A stretch of DNA of 64,000 nt from Nonomuraea helvata (GCF_039535785.1 NZ_BAAAXV010000009.1:992001-1056000), one strand, 5' to 3'. Shown: positions 41,612 through 50,419, counted from the stretch's first letter. A program made the numbers and translations. The notes: generated by a model not told the origin, from the letters alone.

Positions 41612-42277
41612 CTAGGCGCGAGGGCCGGCGTGCAGGACGACGAACAGCCCCCGCGCGCGGGTGCCATCCGGCGCCTGCCAGGAGCCGGCGACGTGGCCGA
41701 TCGCTTCCGGCGGAAGGAGAGGCCCGCCGTCCGGGGCGGGACGCAGGACCCGGTGCAAGCGGAGGGACGTACCATCCGGTCCGGTCAGCTCGGTGCCCTC
41801 TTGGCCGTCGGTGGCAGTGGCGGTGAAGTGCGTGGGGGCGAGGCCGTCTCCGATGTAGGAGCGGGTGACCTCCCGGTCGGGGGTGTCGCTGGCGTTCTGG
41901 TCCTGGGCCTGGACCCGGCCCTCGATCAGGGGCAGCAACTGGGCGACCAGCACCGGGTCGTGGCAGCCGTCGTAGGCCCAGCGCCGTCCCAGCACCCCGT
42001 GCTCCATGGTGCCGACGAGGGCGTGCTCCGCCCCGTCGAGCGGGGCACCCCGATAGGTGAGCGGCACCAGGTAGCTGATCGGGTGCGTGCCGGAGGCGTC
42101 GGCGACCACCATGAACTCGATCCCGACCTCCCCCTCCGGGTCATCCAGCCGGAAGCCGCCGGCCTTGGCCAGCGCCGGTCCGCCCGCGCCGCCGACGTAC
42201 CACGGCCGGGAAGGCAGCCAGGAGGTGAGCAGTTCCAGCTTGGTCGGCTTGACGGTGGTGTGGTGGATGACGGCCAT
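41612..42277 (-). CDS. Maltokinase N-terminal cap-like domain protein
   Basis: 221 residues with GGAAGAGAG upstream of the ATG. The start HHTTVKPTKLELLTSWLPSR and then GFRLDDPEGEVGIEFMVV and PLTYRGAPLDGAEHALVGT match the stand-alone version of the maltokinase N-terminal cap domain (CG0192-type). The kinase portion is absent. Function is unproven. Confidence 0.82.
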   Translation of the reverse strand: MAVIHHTTVKPTKLELLTSWLPSRPWYVGGAGGPALAKAGGFRLDDPEGEVGIEFMVVADASGTHPISYLVPLTYRGAPLDGAEHALVGTMEHGVLGRRWAYDGCHDPVLVAQLLPLIEGRVQAQDQNASDTPDREVTRSYIGDGLAPTHFTATATDGQEGTELTGPDGTSLRLHRVLRPAPDGGPLLPPEAIGHVAGSWQAPDGTRARGLFVVLHAGPRA

Positions 42278-42474
42278 GCCGAGGACTCTCTTCCATTCAG
42301 CGAGTACGACCTCCGCATCTTCGCATCTACTGGCAGAGCAGTTCTTCAGGCGACAGAAGCTACGAGGTCGGCGGCGACATCGGCCTCGACGCTTTCCGAT
42401 CAGTCACGACACCGCGAGAGAACCCCGCCGACACGAGCGGGAACGAAGAATACAACAGTGCTGTTTTTTGTCCG

Positions 42475-42660
42475 ATGCGCCCTTTCCCTCCCATCGAGCC
42501 CTACGACCACGGACATCTCGACACCGGCGACGGCCACCTTGTCTACTGGGAGGTCTGCGGCAACCCCAACGGCAAGCCCGCCCTGGTCGTCCACGGCGGC
42601 CCAGACTCCGGCTGCACACCGGGCCAGCGCCGCTGGTTCGACCCCGAGCGCTACCAGATT
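42475..42660 (+). pseudogene. pip: Proline iminopeptidase, 5' fragment cut by IS200/IS605 element
   Basis: The ATG at 42475 starts a protein with PFPPIEPYDHGHLDTGDGHL, WEVCGNPNGKPALVVHGGP and RRWFDPERYQI, the N-terminal quarter of prolyl aminopeptidase (S33 family). Homology stops at about 42660, where the insertion element begins. The remaining part resumes at 44457. Confidence 0.85.
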
Positions 42661-42727
42661 CGTCGGCAGTGCTCCGGTCTTCAGGCCGGGGGTGAAGCCG
42701 ACCAGCCCGCGTAGCGGGGCGAGAACA

Positions 42728-42753
42728 GCCGATTCGCCGCCAGGCGAATCGGC
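42728..42753 (-). terminator. Perfect hairpin at the 3' side of tnpA
   Basis: GCCGATTCGCC pairs with GGCGAATCGGC over a four-base loop. It lies 11 bases past the tnpA stop and may be its terminator or part of the left-end structure used in single-strand transposition. Confidence 0.55.
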
Positions 42754-42763
42754 GTCCACCTGC

Positions 42764-43180
42764 TCAGACGGGCCGGTTCTGCTGCTCGATGTACTGGCGC
42801 AGGATGCTGAGCGGAGCGCCGCCTACCGACCCGGCGAAGTAGGAGCCTGACCACAGCTTGTTGGCCCGGTAGTAGTGGGCGGCCAGTTCGGGGAACTCTT
42901 GGCGCATCCGGCGTGAGGACACGCCTTTGAGGCTGTTGACCAGCTTGGACAGCGCGACTTTGGGTGGGAAGTTCACCAGCAGATGGACGTGGTTGGCCTC
43001 GCCGTTGAACTCGGCCAGTTCGGTTTCGAAGTCGGCGCAGACCGATCGCATGATCTCTTCCAGCCGCATCAGGTGGGCGCCGGTGAAGACCGGATGCCGG
43101 TATTTGGTGACAAAAACCAAATGAGCATGAAGGATGAAAACGCAGTGCCTGCCGGTTCTGATATCGGTGTGCTCGGCCAT
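42764..43180 (-). CDS. tnpA: IS200/IS605 Y1-HUH transposase
   Basis: 138 residues. The HUH motif is NHVHLLV (His64, His66), and the catalytic tyrosine is Tyr130 in SILRQYIEQQ. The start HTDIRTGRHCVFILHAHLVF and TKYRHPVFTG are typical. It cuts and joins single-stranded ends of the element. Complete and apparently functional. It is divergent from tnpB. Confidence 0.95.
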   Translation of the reverse strand: MAEHTDIRTGRHCVFILHAHLVFVTKYRHPVFTGAHLMRLEEIMRSVCADFETELAEFNGEANHVHLLVNFPPKVALSKLVNSLKGVSSRRMRQEFPELAAHYYRANKLWSGSYFAGSVGGAPLSILRQYIEQQNRPV

Positions 43181-43194
43181 AAACCAACTGTACG

Positions 43195-44403
43195 ATGGAG
43201 CTTGTGCAGCTGCGGTACGCCTACCGGATCGACCCGACCCCCGCCCAGCGCATCCCACTGGCCAAGGCGTTCGGGTGTGCGCGGGTGGTGTTCAACGACG
43301 CGCTCGCGTTGCGCAACCACGCCCACCAGCACGGTCTGCCGTTCATCGCCGACGCCGAGTTGTCCCGCCGGGTCATCACGCAGGCCAAGCAGACACCTGA
43401 ACGAGCCTGGCTGGGCGAGGTGTCGGCGGTCGTGCTCCAGCAGGCCCTGGCCGACCTCGCCACCGCGTTCCGCAACTTCTTCGCCTCCGTCAATGGGAAG
43501 CGCAAAGGCCCCAAGATGGCCCCGCCCCGGTTCCGGTCCCGCAAGGACCATCGGCAGGCGATCCGGTTCACCAAGAACGCCCGCTTCGCCGTCACCACCT
43601 GCGGCAAGCTGCGCCTGCCGAAGATCGGGGATATACGGGTGCGGTGGTCGCGAAAGCTGCCCGCCCAGCCGTCCTCGGTCACCGTCATCAAGGACGCGGC
43701 CGGCCGGTATTTCGCCAGTTTCGTGGTCGAGGTACGCCGGCAGCCGCTGCCCGCCGTGCCTGGCGAGACGGGGATCGATCTGGGGCTCGGCCATTTCGCT
43801 GTCCTGGCGGACGGCCGGAAGATCGACTCTCCGCGTTTCCTGCGCCGGGCGGAGAAGAAACTCAAGAAGCTGCACAAAGCGCTGTCGCGTAAGCAGAAAG
43901 GATCATCCAACCGGGCCAAGGCCCGGGTGAAGGTGGCCCGCCAGTATGCGAAGGTCGCTGACGCGCGCCGCGAGTTCCACCACCAGACCTCCACACAGAT
44001 CATCCGCGAAAATCAAGCGGTGTATGTGGAGGACCTGACGGTGAAGGGGCTGGCGCGCACGAGGCTGGCCAAGAGCGTCCATGACGCGGGCTGGTCGGCG
44101 TTCGTGAGCATGCTGGAGTACAAGGCGAAACTCTATGGCAGGCACTTCGCCAAGGTCGGCCGGTTCTTCCCGTCGTCCAAACTCTGCTCGGCCTGCGGGA
44201 CACTGGCTGCCACGATGCCGTTGAACGTGCGGCAATGGACCTGCCCGTGTGGTGCCGTCCATGACCGGGACGTCAATGCCGCGATCAACATTCTCGCCGC
44301 CGGACGGGCGGAGAGACAAAACGCCTGTGGAGGACCGGTAAGACCACCGCTCGCGGCGGCACGGACCGACGAAGCAGGAAGCCGAGGAAGTGCCGCCGCA
44401 TGA
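43195..44403 (+). CDS. tnpB: TnpB RNA-guided nuclease of IS200/IS605
   Basis: 402 residues. The RuvC-like active site is complete: Asp195 in GIDLGLGHFAVL, Glu279 in VYVEDLTVKG and Asp359 in HDRDVNAAINIL. A zinc ribbon with CSACG (331, 334) and CPCG (350, 352) is present. TnpB proteins are guided by an omega RNA from the element's right end. The C-terminal tail (GGPVRPPLAAAR) overlaps the region expected to encode that RNA. The gene looks intact. Confidence 0.95.
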   Translation: MELVQLRYAYRIDPTPAQRIPLAKAFGCARVVFNDALALRNHAHQHGLPFIADAELSRRVITQAKQTPERAWLGEVSAVVLQQALADLATAFRNFFASVNGKRKGPKMAPPRFRSRKDHRQAIRFTKNARFAVTTCGKLRLPKIGDIRVRWSRKLPAQPSSVTVIKDAAGRYFASFVVEVRRQPLPAVPGETGIDLGLGHFAVLADGRKIDSPRFLRRAEKKLKKLHKALSRKQKGSSNRAKARVKVARQYAKVADARREFHHQTSTQIIRENQAVYVEDLTVKGLARTRLAKSVHDAGWSAFVSMLEYKAKLYGRHFAKVGRFFPSSKLCSACGTLAATMPLNVRQWTCPCGAVHDRDVNAAINILAAGRAERQNACGGPVRPPLAAARTDEAGSRGSAAA

Positions 44404-44456
44404 ACAGCGCGGCACAGGCCAGAATCCCCGGCGTTTACGCCGGGGAGCGCGTCAAC
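44260..44456 (+). ncRNA. Probable omega RNA at the right end of the element
   Basis: In this family the guide RNA spans the 3' end of tnpB and the right end, with the guide being the flanking host sequence. Here the region runs to the hairpin at 44426-44445 and the junction near 44456; the first guide bases would be pip sequence starting CATCATCCTC. Location is by analogy only. Confidence 0.45.
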
Positions 44457-45109
44457 GCATCATCCTCTTCGACCAGCGCAACTGCGGCCGGAGCCGACCA
44501 CACGCGAGTGACCCGGACGCCGACCTGTCCACCAACACCACGCACCATCTCGTGGCCGACATGGAGAGGCCCCGGCGCTACGAGATCGACTGGCTGTACC
44601 GCGGCGTCGGCCGCTTCTTCCCCGAACAGTGGCAGCGCTTCCGTGAAAGCGTCCCTGAGGCCGAACGCGACGGCGACCTGCTGGCCGCCTACGCCCGGCT
44701 CACGTCCGACCCGGACCCCGCCGTCCGCGCCCAGGCCGCCCGGGACTGGACCGCCTGGGAGGACGCGGTGATCTCCCTGGAGACCAACGGCCATCCGAAC
44801 GCCTACAGCAATCGTCCGCCCGACGCCCTGCTGGCCTTGACCCGCATCTGCAGCCACTACTTCGCCAACGGCGCCTGGCTGGAGGAAGGGGTACTGCTGC
44901 GCGACGCACACCGGCTGGCCGGCATCCCCGGCGTCCTCATCCACGGCCGCTTCGACCTGGGCGCGCCGCTCCAGTACGCCTGGGAACTGGCCCAAGCCTG
45001 GCCGGACGCCCGCCTCGTGGTCGTCGACGACTCCGGCCACACCGGCAGCACCACGATGAACACGGAGATCCTCACCGCACTGGACGGCTTCGCGGACCGG
45101 CAAGGCTGA
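44457..45109 (+). pseudogene. pip: Proline iminopeptidase, 3' fragment with internal deletion
   Basis: Resumes as IILFDQRNCGRSRPHASDPD, the segment that follows ERYQI in pip, and ends at 45109. After HLVADMERP the sequence jumps to RRYEIDWLY. About 45 residues, including the GGSWGS nucleophile elbow, are missing, yet the frame is kept. Asp (HGRFDLG) and His (DDSGHTGST) of the triad remain. The gene is therefore dead twice over: by the insertion and by loss of the catalytic serine. Confidence 0.82.
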
Positions 45110-45171
45110 GCCTGGGCGGCAACGTCGCGCCGGCATTGCACGTGGGCCTCGCGCCCCACCATGATGGCCCG

Positions 45172-45915
45172 GTGCGCCGAAAGGATCTTTCGAAGGACAC
45201 CGTGCGCGACCAAGATGAGCGCATCTGGGATGTGTTGTGCGTCGGGATCGCCGTCGGGGTCGTTGCCTGGGGTGCTATCGGCGCGTGGACGGCCATCGCG
45301 GTGGGGAACTACCCGTGGAACAAGTGGATCCCGTTCGCCAACGGGGCCAGCAAGGGCGTGGTGCTCGGTCTGCTCGTCGCCACCGCCTCTCTCATTGTGT
45401 CGGCCAAGGGGCTCCGGACCGGATGGCGCTGGTCTGTGTTCATTCTCGCCTTGGTCGGTGGAAGCCTCTTGGGCACAGTGCAAGATCTCCGTGGCGCACC
45501 GGCTCCTGCGCTCTACTTTGCGGAGCCTCTTTCAGATGAGCGGTGGTACGGGACGACGATGCTGCTGCACTGGTCGGGCAAGGTGGCGCTGCCTGCCGTC
45601 GTATGTGCCGTGGCCCTGACTCTGCTGGCGGCTCGCCCCTACCGGCCGAGACAGTCGATCGCATCCAGCGCGGCGCTTGTCTTCGCAGGTGTCACGCTGC
45701 TCCTGCTTCCAGTGATCGCCTCCGACCTCGCACCTGAGATCCGGGGCAACGGCCAGCATGCCAACGAGGGGGTCTGGGCGGGCACACGCTGCTGGTTCGT
45801 CGGAATACCGGTGCTGATGGCCGGACTGGTGCGATTTGCCGTGCTCCAGGCTCGTCGCTGGAAGTCTGGAGGCGCCCATCAGCCACGTTACGTCGGTGAG
45901 CCAGAGTCGTCGTGA
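45172..45915 (+). CDS. Hypothetical multi-pass membrane protein
   Basis: About 247 residues from GTG 45172; a TTG at 45136 is in frame. Five hydrophobic segments (VLCVGIAVGVVAWGAIGAW, GVVLGLLVATASLIV, SVFILALVGGSLLGTV, ALPAVVCAVALTLLAA, LVFAGVTLLLLPVIAS). No conserved motif recognised. The tail is polar. It stands alone between the pip remnant and a convergent gene. Confidence 0.65.
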   Translation: MRRKDLSKDTVRDQDERIWDVLCVGIAVGVVAWGAIGAWTAIAVGNYPWNKWIPFANGASKGVVLGLLVATASLIVSAKGLRTGWRWSVFILALVGGSLLGTVQDLRGAPAPALYFAEPLSDERWYGTTMLLHWSGKVALPAVVCAVALTLLAARPYRPRQSIASSAALVFAGVTLLLLPVIASDLAPEIRGNGQHANEGVWAGTRCWFVGIPVLMAGLVRFAVLQARRWKSGGAHQPRYVGEPESS

Positions 45916-46090
45916 TCGTGGAGGCTGTCGTTCGTCACGCCACCACCCCCTCTCGGGTGTGCTGCCAGGTCTGATACCGGGTAACCCCACGCACACCCGC
46001 ATTTCTTACACGCCGCACCCGAAATTCACTGCGCTCTGCTCGAGGGGATCGGCGATGAGCCGGGGTCCGGGCAGGACCCCGTGGCAGGCA

Positions 46091-46501
46091 TCAGGCGGCG
46101 TCGAGGGCTGCGGTGATCTTGCGGGCCATCTCGGCGAGGGTGGGGCTGGGCAGGCCCTGGTGGGTCTGGGCTCCTGCTTCGATGGCGACGATGACGGTGC
46201 TGCGGAAGTTGTCGGCCTCTTCCGGGTCCTGCTGCTTGAGCAGGGTCATGGCCGCGGTCAGGGCGGGTAGCACCTGGTCGGCGAGTTCGGCGACGGACTT
46301 GCCGTACTTGACGCCCTTGGGCGCCTTGGTGAGCACGTGTCCGACCAGGCCGGTCGCGGAGGTCAGGGCGATGGAGCCGTGGGTGGCGACCTTGTGGGCC
46401 GAGCCTGCGGCGCCGGCGGCGGACATCAGTGAGACGGCGCCCCACGCGGCGACCCGCAGGGTGAGCTTGTCCTGGTCGCTGAGGGCGATGGTGTGCGACA
46501 T
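46091..46501 (-). CDS. Hypothetical helical protein, 136 residues
   Basis: Excellent ribosome binding site (AAAGGAG, nine bases before ATG). The sequence is helical, Ala-rich (RVAAWGAVSLMSAAGAAGSA), with a weakly hydrophobic first half and VGHVLTKAPKGVKYGKSVAEL in the middle. No Cys, no signal peptide. Function unknown. The high-quality start argues for good expression. Confidence 0.78.
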   Translation of the reverse strand: MSHTIALSDQDKLTLRVAAWGAVSLMSAAGAAGSAHKVATHGSIALTSATGLVGHVLTKAPKGVKYGKSVAELADQVLPALTAAMTLLKQQDPEEADNFRSTVIVAIEAGAQTHQGLPSPTLAEMARKITAALDAA

Positions 46502-46646
46502 GGCGGTGTGCTCCTTTACGAGATTCGGTTGAACGGACGTTGCTGAACCGTTCATGACATCCACCATCGCCGACCGCTCTGATACGGGGCCGTTGCCGTC
46601 CTGACGCGGCCGCTGACACGACACCGCATGGTCGATGGAGAGCGCC

Positions 46647-48137
46647 CTAGGCGTTGACGAGGGCCTGGGACTCGCTGGTGACATGCGCGTCTGCTTCGGT
46701 GGCGTGTGCGCCCGGCTTGCGGCCGCGCAGCAGGAGCAGAGCCAGTACGGCGGCGCCGAGCACCCCGGTCGCGGCGCCCAGGAAGGCGGACGACATGGCC
46801 ACGTGGTAGGCCTCGCGAGCGACCGCGGCCAGGGACGGGTCGGCCACGGCGGCGGCTACCGAGCGGCGGGCCTCCTCTGATGCGGTGGCCGGCATGGCGG
46901 AGGTGTAGCTGCTGGTGGCCAGGCTGCCCAGGATGGCCACACCGAGCGCGGCGCCGGCCTGCTGGATGGTGTCGTTGAGTGCCGAGCCGACACCCGCCTG
47001 CTCGGTGGGGATGGCGCCCATCAGGGCGGCGATCGCCGTGGGCACGGCCAGGCCGCCACCGGCGCCCAGCACGACCTGGGTGATGGCCAGCGCTACGAAG
47101 CTGTCGGGGGAGGAGAAGGTGAGCAGGCCGAACCCGGTGGCCATCACGATCATGCCGAGGACCGCGGTGGTGCGGTTGCCGAGCTTGATGCCCAAGCCGG
47201 TGCCGATGCCGTTGAAGATCACCGAGGCGACGAACATCGGGATGAGGGCCAGTCCGGCCTGGGTGGGCGTGTAGCCGAGGACGAACTGCATGTACTGGGT
47301 GAGCACCAGGAGCAGGCCGCCGTTGCCGACCTGGACCAGGGTCAGCGACAGGCTGCCGCCCGCGAAGTCGCGGTCGCTGAAGAGCTTGAGCGGCACCATC
47401 GGGTGGTCGGTGCGCAGCTCCCAGAGGATGAAGGCGGCGAGGGCGACGACGGCGATGGCCAGCGGGGTCCACGAGATGCCGTGCGCGAGTTCGTTGATGG
47501 TCCAGACGAGAGCGGACATGCCGATCACCGACAGGACCGCGCCGATCGGGTCCGGCTTGGTCCGCGGCCCCTTCGACTCGGGCATCAGCGTCAGGGCGGC
47601 CAGGATGGCCAGCGCCACCACCGGGACATTGATCCAGAAGACCGATTCCCAGCCGAAGGAGGCGACCAGGGCACCGCCGAGGACGGGGCCGCCGACCAGG
47701 CCGAGCACGGCGAAGGCGGCTCCGGCGGCCATCGCCTTGCGCCGTTCGACCTCGTCGGGGAAGACGACCATCAGGAGCGACAGGGTGCTGGGCATGATCA
47801 GCGAGCCGCCGACGCCCATCGCCACGCGGGCGGCGATCAACTGGCCGGGGTCTGTGGTGAGTGTGGCCGCCAGGGAGGCGGCGCCGAACAGCACCAGCCC
47901 GATGACCATGACCTTCCGCCTGCCGTACCGGTCGGACAGGGAGCCGGCGGTCAGCAGCAGACCGGCGAAGACCAGCATGTAGGACTCCAGGATCCACTGG
48001 ATGTCCTGCGCGGTCGCGCCCAGGTCGGCGGCTAACGACGGTACGGCGACGGTGAGTGCCATGTTGTCCATGAGCAGGACGAGGGTGCTCAGACAGAGCG
48101 CGATCAGGATCAGCCAGCGGCGGGGATGCGGTTGCAT
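46647..48137 (-). CDS. MFS drug efflux transporter, DHA2 (EmrB/QacA) type
   Basis: 496 residues with 14 predicted membrane helices. Family motifs: LDxTVVNVALP-like LMDNMALTVAVPSLA, motif A GSLSDRYGRRKVMVIG, motif C GGPVLGGALVASFGWESVFWINVP. Probable proton-driven multidrug exporter. Divergent from an XRE/TPR regulator, with several TTGGCAA repeats in between, so likely under its control. Confidence 0.94.
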   Translation of the reverse strand: MQPHPRRWLILIALCLSTLVLLMDNMALTVAVPSLAADLGATAQDIQWILESYMLVFAGLLLTAGSLSDRYGRRKVMVIGLVLFGAASLAATLTTDPGQLIAARVAMGVGGSLIMPSTLSLLMVVFPDEVERRKAMAAGAAFAVLGLVGGPVLGGALVASFGWESVFWINVPVVALAILAALTLMPESKGPRTKPDPIGAVLSVIGMSALVWTINELAHGISWTPLAIAVVALAAFILWELRTDHPMVPLKLFSDRDFAGGSLSLTLVQVGNGGLLLVLTQYMQFVLGYTPTQAGLALIPMFVASVIFNGIGTGLGIKLGNRTTAVLGMIVMATGFGLLTFSSPDSFVALAITQVVLGAGGGLAVPTAIAALMGAIPTEQAGVGSALNDTIQQAGAALGVAILGSLATSSYTSAMPATASEEARRSVAAAVADPSLAAVAREAYHVAMSSAFLGAATGVLGAAVLALLLLRGRKPGAHATEADAHVTSESQALVNA

Positions 48138-48222
48138 GTGTCAGGTTCCGTTCATGTGCGAAGAGCGGCTGGTGAGGGTGGCGCCGTCCGCGACGGGGTT
48201 CGTCTGCGAACGACAGCAACGG

Positions 48223-48315
48223 TATGGCCGTTGCCATAGCCTTGGCAAGTAATTGCCAAATTCAATTGCCAAAATGACAGAGGGCTGAGCGCCGAAGCTT
48301 GGCAATAACTTGTCT
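48223..48315. promoter_or_regulatory. TTGGCAA operator cluster and promoter
   Basis: TTGGCAA-GTAA-TTGCCAA (48242-48259) is a perfect palindrome. Further TTGCCAA at 48266-48272 and TTGGCAA at 48299-48305 give four half-sites. TATGGC-CGTT-GCCATA lies at 48223-48238. CAAGTAATTGCCAA (48246-48259) recurs inverted, with one mismatch, at 48299-48312. A plausible promoter for the plus-strand gene is TTGTCT (48310) with TAGGCT (48334), spacing 18. Confidence 0.65.
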
Positions 48316-48397
48316 GAATACAGGCAAGTGGGCTAGGCTCGGGTGCGACGTACCCTCCGGACGTCGTACGACGTCACCGCTACCCGGGAGTCCAGAC

Positions 48398-49600
48398 ATG
48401 CTCGAGCAGCCAGTCTTCGGCCGCAGGCTCAGGCAACTGAGGACCGAGCGCGGCCTGACGCTCGCCGCGCTCGCCGGCGCGGGCATGTCCACGGGATACC
48501 TGTCCCGGCTGGAGTCCGGTGCGCGTCAACCCACTGAGCGTGCCGTCGCGCATCTGGCTGCACAGCTGGGCATCAGCCCGGCCGAACTCACCCAGTCCAC
48601 GGCGACCTCGCTCGCACAGAGCCTGACGCTGGCCACCGGACTGGGCCAGGACGAAGCCGGCCGGACGCTCAGCGAAGCCCTGAAGGCCTCGGGGGGCGAG
48701 GATCCGCTGCTGCGCTGGCAGGCGCTCTGGCGGGTCGCCGAGTGGCGCCGGCGGCGGCAGGAGTACGCCGAACAGCGGTCGTGCCTCGACGAGCTGGTCG
48801 CGCTCAGCGAGCAGATCGGCCTGCCCGAGCTGCAGGCCAGAGTGCTGGCCGAGCTGGCCCGCTGCATGCGCGACACCGGCGAGATCGTCGGCGCCGTCGA
48901 CACCGCGACGCACGCCTACGAGCTGGCGAAAAGCGAGGCGCTGCCCGCCCGCGTGCAGGTCTCGACGCTGCTTGCCCTGGTGTCGGCACTGGGTGAGGCC
49001 GGGCGGATCCCCGACGCCGCGCGTTACACCGACGAGCTGCTCACCGCGGCGGAGAAGGGCTCGAGGCCGCAATGGGCGCAGGCCCTGTGGACCGCGGCCA
49101 ACATCCGGACGCGTCAGGGCGATCTTGATGCCGCCGCAGAGCTGATGGACCAGGCTGTCGACGGCTTCGACGGCCGGGATGACCTGACGATGTGGATGCG
49201 CCTGCGGATCAGTTCGGCCCGGCTCGATCTCATGGCCGACCCGCCGAGAGCGGAGAGCGCCCAGCGGCGTGTCGAAGAGGTCCGAGCGGCCTTGCCGTTC
49301 GCGGGCGCACCGACCATCGAGCAGCAACTGCTGGCGGTGCGCGCCCGTATCGCCGTCATCACCGGCCACTCCGACGAGGCGCGCGCGCTGCTGGACCAGC
49401 TCGTCGGCTTCGACGACCTGCTGCCGTACCAGGAGCGGATCAGGCTCGACGTGCTGCGCAACCGCGTGCTGCTCATGGAAGGCGAGCAGGCTCCGGCGCT
49501 CGCAGGGCTGCGGAAGCTCGCCGAGCAGGCCCAGCAGAGCGGCAACATGGACCTGGCCGCGGAGATCTGGCGGCTCGTCGCCGAGTCCCTGGCGCGGTAA
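48398..49600 (+). CDS. XRE family regulator with TPR domain
   Basis: 400 residues from ATG 48398 (GGGAG upstream). The N-terminal XRE helix-turn-helix reads FGRRLRQLRTERGLTLAALA then MSTGYLSRLESGARQPTERA. The rest is TPR-like helical repeats, as in peptide- or ligand-sensing regulators. It likely controls the divergent DHA2 exporter through the TTGGCAA sites. The last codons lie in a 22-base tandem duplication that includes the stop. Confidence 0.9.
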   Translation: MLEQPVFGRRLRQLRTERGLTLAALAGAGMSTGYLSRLESGARQPTERAVAHLAAQLGISPAELTQSTATSLAQSLTLATGLGQDEAGRTLSEALKASGGEDPLLRWQALWRVAEWRRRRQEYAEQRSCLDELVALSEQIGLPELQARVLAELARCMRDTGEIVGAVDTATHAYELAKSEALPARVQVSTLLALVSALGEAGRIPDAARYTDELLTAAEKGSRPQWAQALWTAANIRTRQGDLDAAAELMDQAVDGFDGRDDLTMWMRLRISSARLDLMADPPRAESAQRRVEEVRAALPFAGAPTIEQQLLAVRARIAVITGHSDEARALLDQLVGFDDLLPYQERIRLDVLRNRVLLMEGEQAPALAGLRKLAEQAQQSGNMDLAAEIWRLVAESLAR

Positions 49601-49623
49601 GGCCGAGTCCCTGGCGCAGTAAG
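49580..49623 (+). repeat. 22-base tandem duplication spanning a stop codon
   Basis: The unit GCCGAGTCCCTGGCGC-GTAAG at 49580-49601 is repeated immediately at 49602-49623 with one base changed (CGG to CAG). The first copy encodes AESLAR and the stop of the XRE regulator. The second copy follows the stop. Confidence 0.85.
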
Positions 49624-49666
49624 CACGATCGGTTCGCGCTCCGCGGACCAGCGAGCCAGGCCCCGC

Positions 49667-49745
49667 ATGGCGGCCGTGGATCGCCTTGCCGCCAAGCCGA
49701 CGGTGGTGCTCATCCACGGTGCCCTTGCCGGTTCCTCTGGCTGGA
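49667..49745 (+). pseudogene. Alpha/beta hydrolase N-terminal fragment
   Basis: MAAVDRLAAKPTVVLIHGAL and AGSSGWNS match the start of a common alpha/beta hydrolase family (beta strand, HGA oxyanion, SSxWN). Homology stops after about 26 codons and the frame runs on, by chance, into the TetR gene. A remnant only. Confidence 0.6.
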
Positions 49746-49789
49746 ACAGCTCTGCCAGTGCGTGCGCATCGGTGGGGCATGATGGGCGG

Positions 49790-50419
49790 ATGGCCTCCGG
49801 TGCACCCCGTACGACGTCGTCCTCGGCAGGCTATGCGAAGGGTCAGATGCGCCGCGAGCAGATCGTCGAAGCCGCCGTGGCGGCCTACGCCGACCTCGGC
49901 TACCACGGCGCCTCGCTGCGGAAGATCGCCAAGCGGGTGGGGATCAGCCATGCCGGGCTGATCTACTACTTCCCGACCCGGGAGGCGTTGCTGGCCGCTG
50001 TGCTGGAGCGGCGCGACGTGGAGGACGCGGCGCGCGGTGGTCTCCCCCAGTCGCCGGGCCTGGGCGTCCTGAGGCATCTACTCGACGTTGCCGCCCACAA
50101 CCAGGATCATCCGGCCATCGTGGAACTGTACGCCCGGCTCGCGGCGGAGGCGATCACGCCCGGGCATCCGGCACACGGCTACTTCACGCGGCATTACCGC
50201 CAGGTTCGGGGGTACGCTGCCGCGTCGTTCGCGGCGCTGGCCGAGGCCGGGCAGCTGCGGGACGGCGTCGACCCGGAGACGGCGGCGGCCGCGCTGATCG
50301 CGCTGATGGACGGGTTGCAGGTGCAGTGGCTGACCGATCCTGGCGAGGTGGATCTGGTGGGTCCCTTGCGGCTCTTCCTTCAGCAGGTGCTGCTCGTCCC
50401 AGTGGACCAGCCGCAGTGA
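49790..50419 (+). CDS. TetR family transcriptional regulator
   Basis: 209 residues from ATG 49790. The HTH is REQIVEAAVAAYADLGYHGA then LRKIAKRVGISHAGLIYYFPTREALL. The C-terminal ligand domain is of the TetR_C_6/BetI-like kind. It is convergent with the MATE gene. A TCTACCA-GT-TGGTAGA palindrome upstream of the phosphotransferase may be its site. Confidence 0.9.
   Translation: MASGAPRTTSSSAGYAKGQMRREQIVEAAVAAYADLGYHGASLRKIAKRVGISHAGLIYYFPTREALLAAVLERRDVEDAARGGLPQSPGLGVLRHLLDVAAHNQDHPAIVELYARLAAEAITPGHPAHGYFTRHYRQVRGYAAASFAALAEAGQLRDGVDPETAAAALIALMDGLQVQWLTDPGEVDLVGPLRLFLQQVLLVPVDQPQ

Larger units (their letters stand above)
42660..44456. mobile_element. IS200/IS605-family insertion sequence
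   Basis: The element carries divergent tnpA (minus) and tnpB (plus) separated by 14 bases. It interrupts pip between codons for FDPERYQI and IILFDQRN. The right end has a perfect hairpin, CCCCGGCG-TTTA-CGCCGGGG (44426-44445), about 10 bases from the junction. A perfect 11-pair hairpin GCCGATTCGCC/GGCGAATCGGC lies at 42728-42753 near the left end. No target duplication is evident, as expected for this family. Exact ends are uncertain by a few bases. Confidence 0.85.

Noticed and set aside
42728..42753. CRISPR-like repeat near the IS element
   Set aside because: It is a single hairpin, not a repeated array. No repeats with spacers were seen anywhere in the window.
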